A stretch of DNA of 64,000 bases from Cheiracanthium punctorium (GCA_038373885.1 JAWZYV010012535.1:1-64000); one strand, 5' to 3'. Counted from the first letter of the stretch, positions 22,446 through 34,732 are shown. The notes: generated by a model not told the origin, from the letters alone. Numbers and translations: made by a program.

Positions 22446-22826
22446 GAAAAATTTGTCATTTATTGAACACACTCCTTGAAACAGATTTTAAAAAGTGACT
22501 AGCTGCTTGCCCGTTCTCCGCACGGTGGGAAACGCATATTTTCCTAACACATATAAAATTCGAATTAAACCCAGTAATGATGAATCTCAAAACGTGAAAA
22601 AATACTTGAATCGTGACTAAAAGTTGACATCATGAGTGCAAATTTTAGACGATTGCAACATGACACAAAAACTACGTCAATGTGACTGGCGATCAAAAAA
22701 GAAAGAATTTTATGGTATGCAGACAAAACTTTTCTCTTTCGAAAAATGCCTGATTTCTGCATCAAATAATTCGTATTGTGAGGGTTAGTATATACCACAT
22801 TGAGGTTTAGTATACATAGTATATAC

Positions 22827-22999
22827 CAGGCGCGTAGCCAGGAAAATTTTTCGGGGGGGGGATATGCGCCTGGAAATTTTTTTCGGGGGTGGGGGAAATG
22901 AACTTATATGTGTATAAATAGACGGAATTTCATCACTAATCCAAAATTTTCGGGGGGAGGGGATATATCCCGATATCCCCCCCGCTGGCTACGCCCCTG
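22827..22999. mobile_element. hAT MITE (173 bp) with perfect 8-bp target duplication
   Basis: Ends CAGGCGCGTAGCCAG and CTGGCTACGCCCCTG are inverted repeats. Both flanks read GTATATAC (22819-22826 and 23000-23007). The interior has G-runs. No gene. Confidence 0.9.
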
Positions 23000-23368
23000 G
23001 TATATACCACATAAATAACATTACATGATGTTGACAACAATTTTATCTTGCATTTTTCAATGCGTGGACAATGCATTAGCGCAGTTATGTTACACACGAC
23101 TTTATTAAATTTTACCTAAATTAAAATACGTACATGAAACAATGGTTGCATCATTTACGTTTAAAAGCCAAAAATGTACCCTGCTCCGGTGAAAATCATG
23201 TCGCTTTTGTAAATGAAAAAGTTCTTGATGTAACTTCTGAGAAAAAGCTTATTACCCTTATTGAACTCTTAATGCAGTATCACACTTGTTACATAAAACT
23301 GACGTTTATCTCACTGTCAATTCCCAATAAATAAATAACTAATTTCATTTTTCATTTTTTACAGATGA

Positions 23369-23698
23369 CAGTTGACCCCTTTATAACATGGGTCTACAAC
23401 ACGAATTCTTAGAACACGACGAAAACATTACGATCGTTTTCGTGTAACACGTTAAAAGAGACTCGTACAGCACGGTAAAATGAGACATATGTTCTGATAT
23501 TATGACGCCTTAGCTCCTGTAATTAACATTCCTTTTGAATGGCAACACCAAACATCATTGCATTTTTACGGAGCGCAAATAAGTTTTGCCGCGATTATAC
23601 CGCGCAGTCCGCACTCCAGGTGGAGTATAGCGCAGGACCCGTACAACACGGATTCCTATAACACGGAGCGTATCTATCGTGTTATAGGGAATCTACTG
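23369..23698. mobile_element. pogo/Tigger-like MITE (330 bp)
   Basis: The left end CAGTTGACCCCTTTATAACA and right end GTTATAGGGAATCTACTG are inverted, and the right flank is TA. Inner text such as GTACAACACGGATTCC recurs at 34500-34732. The left TA is eroded to GA. Confidence 0.78.
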
Positions 23699-23924
23699 TA
23701 GTTGCATAGTGTCAAATTCAATAGTTAAGAAAATTCTGGGTTGCCGTATTTAGTAATATTTCATCTTACCTTGGTGGCCGAAATGTATTAAAACCAAATA
23801 TTCGAACTGTATCAAAAGTAAAATTTACTAACAGTGAAATTTTAAATTTTGTATAACCCTCAGAACAACTTCGGAGTTTGCCATTTACGACGGTTTTTCA
23901 CGACTTGACAACTGATGCTTGTGT

Positions 23925-23965
23925 ACATGGCGTAGCCAAGGAGGGGATAGGGGGGTCACAACCCC
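23925..23965 (+). mobile_element. hAT-like end fragment
   Basis: CATGGCGTAGCCAAGGAGGG resembles the GGCGTAGCCAGG terminal repeat seen at 22827. No partner end was located, so it is a scrap at best. Confidence 0.35.
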
Positions 23966-24129
23966 CCATGCGGAGTTTTTTTGCCGTACAAAATGTATAT
24001 TCTTCACTCCCTTATCGCACACACGTGTACATATATGTGAGTTGCAGTAGACGTAACATTCCCATGAAAAATTTCTGGCTACTCCTGCTTAATCAATATA
24101 CTTTAGGATCGGAATCTCCGCGGTAAAAA

Positions 24130-24944
24130 AATGGTCTAAAAAATGTGACACCAGAAAATTCTGATTAACACAATGGGGTTACACAAATACGCGCCGGACA
24201 TACGCTCTTGCTTCCGGAGGAGCAAATACATTAGAGGGTATGTGCTGCTCCGGATAATCTGCCCGCAAAACAGCAAAAATGACGTAAAAAATGACATCCA
24301 CACTCGAAGGAAATAAAATTAAAGGTATGTAGAATTGCATAAAAACTTCGATTATTTTTAAAGCGCAAGTCTGTTACAGTTAGTTCTATTTATTTCACGT
24401 TTGATGCGCTTTCAGTTTTTCGAGTCTTAAAAGCTGTGGAAATGAGTGGTTTCACTTAATTTTTAAATTTAACAACTTAAGTGGCAATAGTGGATTCCGT
24501 TGCTACGAAAATTATAGCATTGTTAAAAATAGAACATGAAATGAGTTATTCATGTTTACTTTGGTAGAACTGCCATATTGGCGAAATTAACGCCGCCAGT
24601 CGATGGCCAATAGCTCAAACCACAAATTAAACTTGACATTAAAGGCAATACGCAATACTCTGTTTGGCGGAATTAAAAAATAAAATATCTATGCATACGC
24701 TAGTGACATCGGCTCATCTGAGTTGTGGAATGGAATTAATAATACGTACAGAGTTGCACTACATTTGAATATTTTTCGCCAACTTTGCTAAGAAATGTAC
24801 TAAAGTAGGAATCAACAAACATTTCAATTCGTAACAAAAATATATTAGACAGTATTAATTACGCCTTTCTAACAGCTTCTAGTAAAAGAAACTTACATAG
24901 CTCTGCTTTAACAAATAAGAATCAATTATTTATTACACAGTACT
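24130..24944. other. No gene seen (within the Helitron at 22499-25928)
   Basis: AT-rich filler between the 3' and 5' conserved parts of the large Helitron; no reading frame of note. Confidence 0.45.
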
Positions 24945-25950
24945 TCGATCGCCAAATGCCAACATACACCATTTTGCGAGATTTTTTTTTGTTTTCAGGG
25001 AATCATTCGAAGCATTGATTTAACAGCAATCAAAATGGGAAATAGTTATCTATCATTTATATGGTTCGATCGCCAATATTTAATGCAGGCATATTATTGA
25101 TAAGTAGCAGTTATTTAAATTATTATTAACTATAACGGGTTTTAATCACCGTTAACTACCATGTACAAAATGCGTGAATTTCAATTTTCTGAAATTTGGC
25201 AGAATTCCTCTAACTTAAATCAGTTTACTTAATTTGGTGAAAATTTTATAGATCGTTTAAAATCGCCTTAATAACTGCATTATTTCTGGATGAAACATCG
25301 AAGTATAGCGCCGTAAAACTTATACTTGTTATTAAAAATACTATTTCGTTACGCTCTCAGTAATTTGCGCCAAGCCCAAAACTGTACAAATCGGTAGAAC
25401 CTACTACTTTCTCAAAATCGCCAAATGAGCCATTTTTTTTTCTCGGCAAAACTAAAAAATTTACATATTAGTCTCGGAAATCTCTCAATCCTTTATTCTT
25501 TTACACATAAAAAACATTGAATTCCAGCTCTGATTTAACATGAACGCAATATTTTAATTAAAAAATAACTTTGTAAATAATATAAACAGAAAAAATCATT
25601 ATTCTTTTATTTTTACTGCAGGAGTCTAAATAATTTAATAAAATAGCCAAACATGGCAACCTCGATGCTTATTTCTCACTTTTTTGACTACAGGGGTTAC
25701 AATCGCGGAATTGCGGAGAGCAAAAATTAGCGTTTTTGATGGGGGTTTTTATCAATATCTCCTAAACTAATTCGAATTTCGAAATTTAAATTATCGGAGG
25801 TTCTTTCTCGAAATTTTCCGAATTCGTGGATACCTCGTTCGAAACACAACTCCCAGCCTTTTAGGAGGAGATGATGCTACACACACACACACACACAGAC
25901 AGACGCGCACAGATTTTAATAGTATAGATTCGCGAGGGAAAATAAAAGTA

Positions 25951-25952
<2 letters not shown>

Positions 25953-26015
<63 letters not shown>
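25953..26015. repeat. (TA)n microsatellite
   Basis: About 31 TA units between the 5' ends of two oppositely oriented Helitrons. Confidence 0.95.
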
Positions 26016-26017
<2 letters not shown>

Positions 26018-26239
26018 AATTAGCGGCACGGGCGACTAGAAGGTGCGTAAAGCTCTTTGGTTAATTCAGAAAGGCGGCTTATATTGCTTAGTTAGTCATC
26101 AGATCGGACATCTATATGTATAAAAATGAATGTTTGTGTGTATGTATGTGGGTGGGTGGGTGTGTATGACGTTGAAAAGCTCCAAAACCATTTGATCAAT
26201 CACCCTGAAATTTGGTACACTTAAGTCTTTTGTCACGGA

Positions 26240-28900
26240 GAAGGTTTTTATGCTATCCATTTTTTTCTAGCTCGCCGCTAGGTGGCGCTGCAGAACGTCG
26301 AATTCTATTCAACCGCATGCTATGAAAATACCATTCAACCAATTTTGATAAAAATTGCCATTTATGGATATTTGAATACGGAGAATATTTTTACGCAATC
26401 CATTTTGATATAACTTGCCACTAGGTGGCGCTGCAGAACGTCGAATTCTATTCCGTTCGACTTTTTGATATGCAAGTACCGTTCAACCAATTTTGATGAA
26501 AATTGGTACACTCGGATATTTGAAGGCGTAGAATATTTTTACACTATCCCTTTTGCTGCAACTTGCCGCTAGATGGTGCTGCAGAAAGTCGATTTCTATT
26601 CCGTTCAACCGCTTGCTATAAAAATACCGTTCCACCGATTTTTATGAAAATTGGTATGTATGGATATTCAATACTTCAATATTTTTACACTATTCAATAT
26701 TTTTACACTATCCATTTTACCATGACTTGCCATTACACGGCGCTGCAGTACATCGAATTCTATTCCGTTCGACCACTCGCTATGGAAGTGCCGTTCGACC
26801 GGTTTTGATGAAAATTGGTACACACAGATATTTGAAGACGTAGAATATTTTTACGTTATCCCTTTTGCCATAACTTGCCGCTAGATGATGCTGCAGAACG
26901 TCGAATTATATTCCGTTCAATCCTCTTGCTATGAAAATAACGTTCAACCGATTTTCGCAAAAATTGGTTTACGTATGGATATTTGAACACGGAAAATATT
27001 TTTACACTATCTGTTTTGCCATGACTTGCTGCTAGATGGCGCTGCAGTACATCGAATTCTATTCCGTTCGACCGCTTCCTATGCAAGTACCGTTCAACAA
27101 TTTTGATGAAAATTGGTACACACGGATATTTGAAGATGTAGAATATTTTTACTTTATCAGTGTTGTTGTAACTTGGCGCTAGATGGCGCTGCAGAACGTC
27201 GATTTCTATTCCGTTCGACCGCTTGCTATGAAAATACTATTCAACCGATTTTGACGAAAATTGGTACACTCGGATATTTGAAGAAGTATAATATTTTTAC
27301 ACTACCCATTTTGCTGTAACTTGCCGCTAGATGGTGCTGAAGAACTCCGAATTCTATTTCATTTAACCGCTTGCTGTGAAAATACCGGTCAACCGATTTT
27401 GATGACAATTGGTACACATGGACATATGAACATGGAGAATATTTTTACGCTATCCGTTTTGCTATAACTTGCCGCAAGATGGCTCTGCAGCGCATCAACT
27501 TCTATAACATTCAACCAATCGCCATAAAAATTTTGATGCTTACACATTTGAGCACGCAGAATATATTCTAACTATTTATTTAGCTTTTACTCACTACTAG
27601 ATGGCACTGCAGTGCATTATTACTTTAACTCGCCATTAGATGGCAATGCAGCGCACCAACTTCATGACCGGATAATTGATCTCTATGAAAATTGATATAG
27701 ACAGATACTTGAACACGGAGAATATTTTCGTGTTATCCATTTTGCTATAAATAGCTACCTTTGTGCTGTAGCCCATCATTACTTTAACTCGCCAATAGGT
27801 AGCACTGCAACGTATCAACTTCTTACTTTAATTCGTCTATTGGTGAGGCTGCAGCATATAAAGACTGTTCAACTGATCGCTATGAAAACTGGTATAGATA
27901 GATATTCGAACACGGAGAATATTTTGGCGTTATCCATTTTGCTATAACTTGCCACTAGATGTCACTTCAAACCAATATCTTCAGGACCGTTCAACTAATC
28001 GTCATGGAAATTCGTAAATATAGATGTTTGAACGAAGGTGCGTGAAGCTAGGATTTTCTAAGATTCTAGGAGATTCTAAGATTTTCTTAGGATCCATTTG
28101 GCTATAACTCGCCTTTTTTACCGTTCAACCGTTTGCTCTGAAAATACCGTTCAGCTGATTTATGAAAATTGGTACACACAGATATTTGAGCACGGAGAAT
28201 ACCTTTACGCTACCTATTTTGCTACGACTTGCCTCTAGATGCCGATGCAGCGAGCAGACTTCAAAGCCGTTCGACCGATCACCTTAAAAATTGGTGTACA
28301 TACACATTTGAGTACAAAGAATATTTTTTTAGTATTTATTTGGCTGTACTCACAACTTCATGGCACTGCGGCCAGGGCCTGATTTCCGGAAGGGCATTCG
28401 GGGCAAGCGCCCGGGCCCCCAACAAAAAAGGGGGCCCCAAATTGTTCTTTAAGTTTAAAAATTTGTAAATTTTTAAAAAGTTTTCGAAAGAGGATCCGCT
28501 AATGAAGCTTTTGCCCAGAGCCTCCCAACTCGGCAAATCTGCCCCTGACTCCAGCCCTAGAGTTTATTATTTTAACTCACCACTAGATAGCACTTCAACA
28601 ATGAACTTCTTGATCGTTCGACTAACCGCTCTGAAAAATGGTATACATACACATTTGAACACGGAGAATACTTTCGCGTTATCCATTTTGCTTAACATTC
28701 GTCCGTTGATGGCGCTGTAGCGTATTATTACTTTAATTCGCCACTAGATGGCGCTGCAGCGTATCTTGACCGTTAAACTGTTTGCTATGAAAATTCGTAC
28801 ATATAGATAGTTGAACATGAAAATATTTTGATGCTATCCATTTTGCAAAAACTTCGACAGTTAATGGCGCTGCGCCGAATCATCTTCTTCCCTGTTCAAA
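26240..28900 (+). repeat. Helitron-internal tandem array of about 150-bp units with a CTCF-like core
   Basis: Unit landmarks are GCTGCAG cores near 26287, 26431, 26578, 26743, 26890, 27041, 27188, 27335 and 27483, giving spacings of 145-165 bp, then less regular units to about 28870. Each unit has CCGTTCAACCGATTTTGATG, ACACGGATATTTGAA, TAGAATATTTTTAC and CTTGCCGCTAGATGGCGCTG-type segments. The last segment matches the established CTCF core CCASYAGRKGGCRSY. Sites 26418-26433 (CCACTAGGTGGCGCTG) and 28741-28756 (CCACTAGATGGCGCTG) fit fully, and several others miss by one base. Binding is inferred. Confidence 0.85.
28373..28547. mobile_element. hAT MITE nested in the Helitron array
   Basis: Ends CAGGGCCTGATTTCC and GGCAAATCTGCCCCTG are imperfect inverted repeats. 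Flanks ACTGCGGC and ACTCCAGC match at six of eight positions, consistent with an old 8-bp duplication. It interrupts one array unit. Confidence 0.75.
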
Positions 28901-29204
28901 CGATCGCCATGAAATTCTTTATGCATAATTATTGAACGCAGATAATATTTATGAGATATCAATTTTGCTATATCTATTCATTATGATAATTAGTAATTAC
29001 AACAAACCGTAATATAAAAAAAGAATCCTTCATTCCTGGGCGAAGAACGGGGCATTCAGCTAGTTATTTGATAAACATGGATGTAAAGAATTAAAAAGTG
29101 CATTGAGAGTTTGCAACTATACTTGTCGTTAATTTGCATGAACAGCAAAATTTATTGTATTCTATCAATGAAGTTATTGAATTTTTTTATCTTTAGCTGA
29201 AATT

Positions 29205-29315
29205 TCGGGCTCGGGCGGGCTTGAGCTTCGACTCAAATAATATTGCTTGGGCTAGGATTCAAAGTTCTCGGGCTCGAGCTTCAAAAAATGAGCCCGATTT
29301 CATCTCTATTGTGTA
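29205..29315. repeat. GC-rich inverted arm (right) of the split element
   Basis: Contains CGGGCTCGGGCGGGCTTGAG and CTCGGGCTCGAGCTTC; inverse partner of 22377-22445. Confidence 0.65.
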
Positions 29316-29715
29316 CACCCGCTATTTTACTATAGACAAAGCTGTTCGGATACAATATAATGGCTTTGAAATGTATCCCAAATCTCCTGTCTATAATGTA
29401 GTTCTGATGGAGAGGTGGCTGTTTCAGTTTCTTGGCTCTAGAAGCAATTAAAATTAGAAATGAGACAAATATCGTTAATGTTTATTGGCTCTTATAAGTA
29501 TAATTTCTTCAGTTTCTCTCAGTAGTTCCTTAAATGTTTTAAATGCCAAATTTGAATCGATGATTTGATTAAATTTGGAAGACGTGTGTTTACAATGGAT
29601 TCTAGTTCATTGTGAACATTTTGGTCATGAGAAGGCAGAATGTTTGGCAAAAATAGGCTTTGGCTTCATCCCATCTCTTGAGCATCTTGGTATACAGTCA
29701 TGCTATTCCCTAAAC
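29316..29715. other. No gene seen
   Basis: AT-rich DNA with no supported feature. Confidence 0.5.
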
Positions 29716-30190
29716 CAGTGATCCCCAACCCCCGAACCGTGGACCGGTACCGGTCTGTGAATCAAATGGTACCGGACAGCACTACGAACATTAAATCATT
29801 TCCATTTTATATACTGTGTTGCATTTTTCTCGGGTTTGTGCAATTTTGTCAGGTTTTGTACTGATTTAAGTTTGTGTGCCTGTCGGGGACATGAGCAACA
29901 CACTTCGGGTATCGTTGCCTCCTTTTACCCCCAAATGGAATCATCTCGTTGAGAAAAAAAGAAAGAAAGAAAGAAAGAAAAAAAAAAAAACTTCGGTTTC
30001 TCATTGATTTAGCGCTCCAATGAGATATTCAATTTTTGGTGTAACTGTATTTTATTTCGAAGGCACACTTAAACCATCTAAGCTATGAAAAGTCAACGCC
30101 CCCCCCCCCTCAACACACACACACACACACACACATACACACAGCGGACAGCGGTAAAATTATCAAACGGTGGCCGGTCCACGGATGCCA
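29716..30190 (+). mobile_element. hAT-like element, incomplete
   Basis: Begins CAGTGATCCCCAACCCCCGA and GTGGACCGGTACCGGTC, a terminus type I know from widespread hAT elements. An inverse fragment, GGTGGCCGGTCCACGGATGC, lies at 30169-30188, but a clean CACTG right terminus and target duplication are missing. It contains a (GAAA)n and a (CA)n tract. Confidence 0.5.
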
Positions 30191-30409
30191 CCCCTCAAAG
30201 ATAAAGCTTTTACTACTCTTACTCAAAAAAGAATGAAAATTTTGTGGTCGAAAAATGTAATAAAAGCGTTACCGATGGTTCGCTTGGCTTGAAATTTTCC
30301 ATCAATTATGGAAAAAAAAAAAAAAAAATCTGAGCTACATTAAAAAATCTGAAAATCTACAAACTCGCTGATTTTTAACTTCAGAAAATTACTAAAGGAC
30401 TATAGCTCT

Positions 30410-30530
30410 GTAGCTCATGATGGACGATTCGATAGTACACCATGTTGCTGGTAGTTAACTCGAGAGATGGCAACGGGTGTACTTTCTCGGCTTTGAGACC
30501 GTTTCACTCTATTTCTTGTGCCTAGCAATT
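30410..30530 (-). mobile_element. piggyBac-type MITE fragment
   Basis: Inverse of the family interior: TTGCTGGTAGTTAACTCGAG, GATGGCAACGG and GGCTTTGAGACCGTTTCA parallel the ATCGCTCGACTTAACTACCA region of the other copies. Ends are lost. Confidence 0.5.
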
Positions 30531-31340
30531 CAAAGCGTTGGAAAGATGTGGTTTCCCAGCTCGATCACCGCATTTTAAAGGTTTATGGTTCCTCCCTTCA
30601 TTCAGAGTGCATTTTCTTAATATTTGAAAAGATGCCCATTTATGTACATTTACAATAACATTTAAAAATTTAAATAAAATATGAAAATACGTGTGTTTTT
30701 AAATAGATCGATATTTTAGGCTCCAAACATGCATAAAAATTGCTATAAAATGGTCCTCTTGTTAAACATCAGAACTTAAATTTAAAAGAAGATATTGTTA
30801 CTCTGTAAATTTTATTTTGACATATGAAACCTCCTTGAGGAAATGGAGCACTTGCATAACTTTAATTATCGTATTTGGAATGCTAGAGAAGTTAATGATT
30901 TTAAGCGCAGAAAAATCGTGAAAATATATCTCAATTCATGACTTCAAATAACTAAAAATTGAAAAATAATTTCGCTGAATTCTTTGTAGAGATTCATTTC
31001 CTAAATCAACTTTTTTAGAGTATTTCACCAAAGTTTCATAACACCTACAATATCAGATTTTTGAGTTAGGATGTTTTGCCAAATCTTAAAAAAAATCTTA
31101 TTTTCATAAAAGGCACAAACTGAAAATTAATGCAATTGCTATGACTCCTATGAATGACTCTTATTAAAATTCCCGTAACTGAAGTTCTAATAAATACAGC
31201 AACAAAATTCAATTAATTTACTAAGCTAAAACATTCACACTTAATATTTAGCCAAAAATAGAAAATTGGATTTTGTTCCAAAATTTGCATTTTGAAGTTA
31301 GGCAGACAGCTTAAACTCGGTTCCTATTAGAACACCTAAA
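30531..31340. other. No gene seen
   Basis: AT-rich, no supported reading frame or repeat. Confidence 0.5.
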
Positions 31341-31344
31341 ATTA

Positions 31345-31650
31345 AGTAGCACCAGCTTGGCCAGTACTTTGAAGGGTGAACGCCTCCCTTGAATGGATCT
31401 CTGTGGGACTGTGTAAGCTAAAGGGAGCTGGGGCACGTAAAATCTGTCTTGGCTCCAACATCCTCCATGTTTAAATGATACTCCCGGGGTGCTAATTCAG
31501 GTGCTAGATCTCTCAAGAATAGTCTTCTCAAAATTATTAGATCACTCATAGAGGGAAACTTGGCCTGTTCATTAAGCGTCCACATAATGAAACGGTCAAC
31601 GCTTCCGGCCCTCGTAGTGGTCAAGCCTACAGTAAGCCGCCGACTCGGCT
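31345..31650 (+). repeat. Possible 5S-rRNA-derived (SINE3-like) repeat
   Basis: GGCCAGTACTTTGAAGGGTG and AACGCCTCCCTTGAA resemble the 5S rRNA internal control region (GGTTAGTACTTGGATGGGTG, ACCGCCTGGGAA) as I remember it, followed by about 250 bp of higher-GC non-coding text. The minus-strand frame across it is probably spurious. Tentative. Confidence 0.3.
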
Positions 31651-33646
31651 ATTAGAATTTATTTTTAAATTTATATCGTTTTTGTCGTCTTTTGTTATTA
31701 TTTAATTGATATGTTTATAAATTATAGCGACATTGTAGTTGAAAAGATCGAAATACGTTTGATGAAAATTGTTTTTGAGGACACCCCTTTGACAATGAAC
31801 GCACTACACCAGTTAAAGTTTCTTTCCCTTAACTGGCAACCTTGCAATTGTATATTTAGTGTTTGCAGTTGTATATCTAGAAAAGTTATTAAATGCTGTT
31901 TTATAAAGTATTGAATAAAGGTGAAATGCAATTAAAGTATTATGCGTTTTAATCTATTGTTTAAAAATGGAATAATATTTGTACTTCTTAGATTTATTGT
32001 ATATTTTTCTTGTAAGAGAATGGCTTTATTAAAATCTCCATAGAACAGTTTACAATCTTATTCTGCTTAGAATGGTCACAGAATTTGCATTACAGAAAAT
32101 GTCTGCACGCTCATAGAAATAACCTCACTTCCATAACAAATGGTTTGTGAAAAACTGTCCAATCGTGCGCAATTTGTATCAGAATAGTGAATGACATTCA
32201 CTATTTCTCAGTGTCGCCGTATTTGTGAGGAGAACCGCAAAATGCCTCCATTTAAACCATTTCGTATGCAAAGTTAACTCGTTTGTCGATACAAGGAGAC
32301 AGACGTAGGCGGAACTCGTCTGTAGTTGCGAAGTTATCGAAACTTGAGGCCGTGCGTGACGCGCAGAAAGCCATGAACGGAGTGTTGCGTGAACTTTTGC
32401 ATTAACAAAACAGAAAAATCAATTATTCTCTCCTCCCTTCCTTTCTCCTTTTGTCCAGGTTTTTTGTGAAACAACTAAATGAAACTATTTCCACCGGCGC
32501 AAATATAGAGGTCAAAGTGGTTTGAAATATTGCCGGGAGAAATAGAGAAATTGGGGAGGATTTTCGAAAGGAGTCAGTACTGAATCTCCTAGCTACAGCG
32601 CATTTTCGTATCAGAATCATGGACTTTAACCCTTTCAGATACTGTTTCCATAATTGAGGACACGAAAATTGCCTATGCTAATGTACAGGATGGATGTCTT
32701 ACATAAAGAAGATAACAAGCTTCCTCGAAAATTAAAAAAAATATATTTATTATTTTTTTTATTATAAATTTAATCTCTTTAATCAAAAGAAAATTTATTT
32801 AATTTCATCTGAATCGATTAAATAATTCTTTTTTTTTTCTTGCTGAACATTTGAGGGGAATGTGATGTCTTTCGTAGGAAATTTTAAACTCTTTTCTTTA
32901 ACCTGTTTGAGACTTTCTTGACAACGGTGATGATGTACCTAGCCGGTTGCATCTAGTGCTACTTTCCACCTTGATTCTTTACATATTTCGATGAGGCTCA
33001 GCCTAAAGCTTTCCAAAATGTTGAATACAGAAAATTAAAAAATACGCGATAACTGATTAATAATAATTATAAAAGCAATCTTTTGTCAGTAGTTCCCCAT
33101 AAAGTCTCTTTCATTCTTTTTTTATAGCATTTTTTGTTACATTTAACTGATTTTCTATTGAACCGTTTAATTTTCTCTCTAATTTGGATATTCTCGCTGA
33201 CTGTCTACAATAATCCATTAATGTTGTTAATTATTTTTTCTTTCCCTCTGTAAGCTGGAAGTAAAGTAACATATTCTTACATATGTAATTTATAATTTTT
33301 AAGAAACGGTAGTAAGCTGGAGTTCAGAGATCAGAAAAGTGCGTAGGGTATTTACATGTTGAATAAGATTTAAGCTAATATTTTTATTTACTAAACTTAG
33401 AGCTTGAAAGTCAATTGACACCTTGCAGTTGCAGAGTTCAATGCACAATATTTGTATACAAATTAGTGTAAACTACTGGTGAAAATCTCAGCTTTTCGGC
33501 CAACACGATGAATCTCTTGAAATTTTATGAAATTAAATGAACTACGTATATACTTATTTAATTCGTGTGTGATTGTATTTTATTTATAGAACTGAAGAAC
33601 TAGGACATTGATATCTATAAAAATCCACGTACCGCTTGGTAATGTA
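31651..33646. other. No gene seen; a GC-richer island at 32190-32400
   Basis: Mostly AT-rich. A segment at 32190-32400 is less AT-rich (GAGGCCGTGCGTGACGCGC) and could be an unrecognised first exon, promoter or old repeat. TTTAACCCTTTCAG at 32627 may be a solo piggyBac-type end. Nothing firm. Confidence 0.35.
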
Positions 33647-34090
33647 TCTCTCTATTCTAAAAAAAAAAGTAAAGGCCGCTGTCAAAGCTTCTGGACCTAT
33701 CTCCTCCTAAACCGTAGGGATTTGAGTTTCGACTAAGGTACCCACAGATTCGAAAAATTCCGAGGAACCTGCTAAGCTGATTTAAATTTCGAAAATCGAA
33801 TTATTTTAGAAGATATTAATAAAAAACTGAAAAAATAAACCGAATGGTTGCCAGATTTGGCATAAAATCATTCATTCCTTTGCAACAAAGCGTTTCCAAG
33901 TATCTAGAATCGCGTGAAATTTACAAACATGAGTTAGAATTACGCCCATTTTACGCCAAAATAAAAACTATATGAAATAAGTAACTCAAAATGTGTTACA
34001 CAAAGTTGACAATTTTCAAATAGTCAGTTCGCTTAGACAAAAGGAGTTTAGAATTAGCGATTATTCGTTTTTCCAAAACAGGATAACTAA
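33647..34090 (+). mobile_element. Helitron 5' fragment
   Basis: TCTCTCTATTCTAAAAAA after an A, then ATCTCCTCCTAAACCGTAGG, GTTTCGACTAAGGTACCCAC, ATTTAAATTTCGAAAATCG and TTAGAAGATATTAATAAAA. This follows the 5' segment of the Helitron starting at 25928 block by block. No 3' hairpin/CTAG end was found downstream. Confidence 0.65.
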
Positions 34091-34499
34091 TATCTTGAAA
34101 ATGAAAAATAATTAAAATGCAGATTATTTTAAAGCCAGTTCTCGTCCAGCTGGATTATTTGCTACCAGTAGAACTATTTGGCGTTAACTATGCCATTATA
34201 GCAGTTATAGTACACTTTGGATATTTGCTAGCGCGACGAGATGGTATAATTCGTGGTGCTAAGTACGCTAATCTGCAAACGATTATGTAAATGAAAATAT
34301 GATAACGGTTTGCCGGTAACCTTAAATGAACAGTAATTATAGGTTGTGAGCATGTGTAAATCCCCAAATAATGAAAAGTCGCCATTGGTGGCAAGCTATC
34401 CTATCTGTTCCGTAGCTTTTATTAACTTTACATACATGCAAGTCGCCAAATAATGAAAAATCACCATGGGTGGCAAATTCGCAAGGTGTCCAATAGGTT

Positions 34500-34732
34500 T
34501 TACATTATTAAAAATACAGCTGATGTTCTTATTTTATTACGCTTTAGCTCCTAATTAGTATAACCTTTGAATGGCAACATTAAATATCACTGTGTTTCTG
34601 AGGAGTACAAATAATTTTTCCAGCGATTATAAGCGGAGTCCGCACTCCGGGTGGGGTATAGCTCAGGACCCGTACAACACGGATTCCCATAACAAAATAT
34701 CATCCGTGTTATGAAGGGTAGGGGGTCTACTG
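34500..34732. mobile_element. pogo/Tigger-like MITE, left end eroded
   Basis: The right end GGGTAGGGGGTCTACTG is followed by TA. GACCCGTACAACACGGATTC, GTCCGCACTCC and CTTTAGCTCCT segments match 23369-23698 in order. The left terminus is not recognisable. Confidence 0.65.

Larger units (their letters stand above)
22499..25928 (-). mobile_element. Large non-autonomous Helitron with nested MITEs
   Basis: The minus-strand 5' end is TCTATACTATTAAAATC at 25928 after an A, followed by GTCTGTC/GTGTG text. The 3' end is hairpin CCGT...ACGG (22525-22511), then CTAG (22502-22499), then T. The first kilobase from the 5' end (24945-25928) is a diverged copy of the 12690-13700 block. The 3' part matches the 15614 element. 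It hosts a hAT MITE (22827-22999) and a pogo-like MITE (23369-23698). No Rep/helicase coding is visible. That the two ends belong to one element is inferred from order and orientation. Confidence 0.72.
26111..29063 (+). mobile_element. Non-autonomous Helitron carrying a large CTCF-like tandem array
   Basis: The 5' end TCTATATGTATAAAAATG follows an A (26110). The 3' end has a CCTG...CGGG hairpin (one wobble), spacer GCATTCAG, then CTAG (29060-29063) and T. This fits Helitron insertion between A and T. Almost all of the 2,953 bp is a degenerate tandem array (26240-28900) of roughly 150-bp units. Both termini match the shorter minus-strand copy at 11625-12674. A hAT MITE is nested at 28373-28547. 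No Rep/helicase gene. Confidence 0.88.

Noticed and set aside
26240..28900. CRISPR-like array of regularly spaced repeats
   Set aside because: Units are long (about 150 bp), degenerate throughout, lack short identical repeats with unique spacers, and lie within Helitron ends in eukaryotic DNA.
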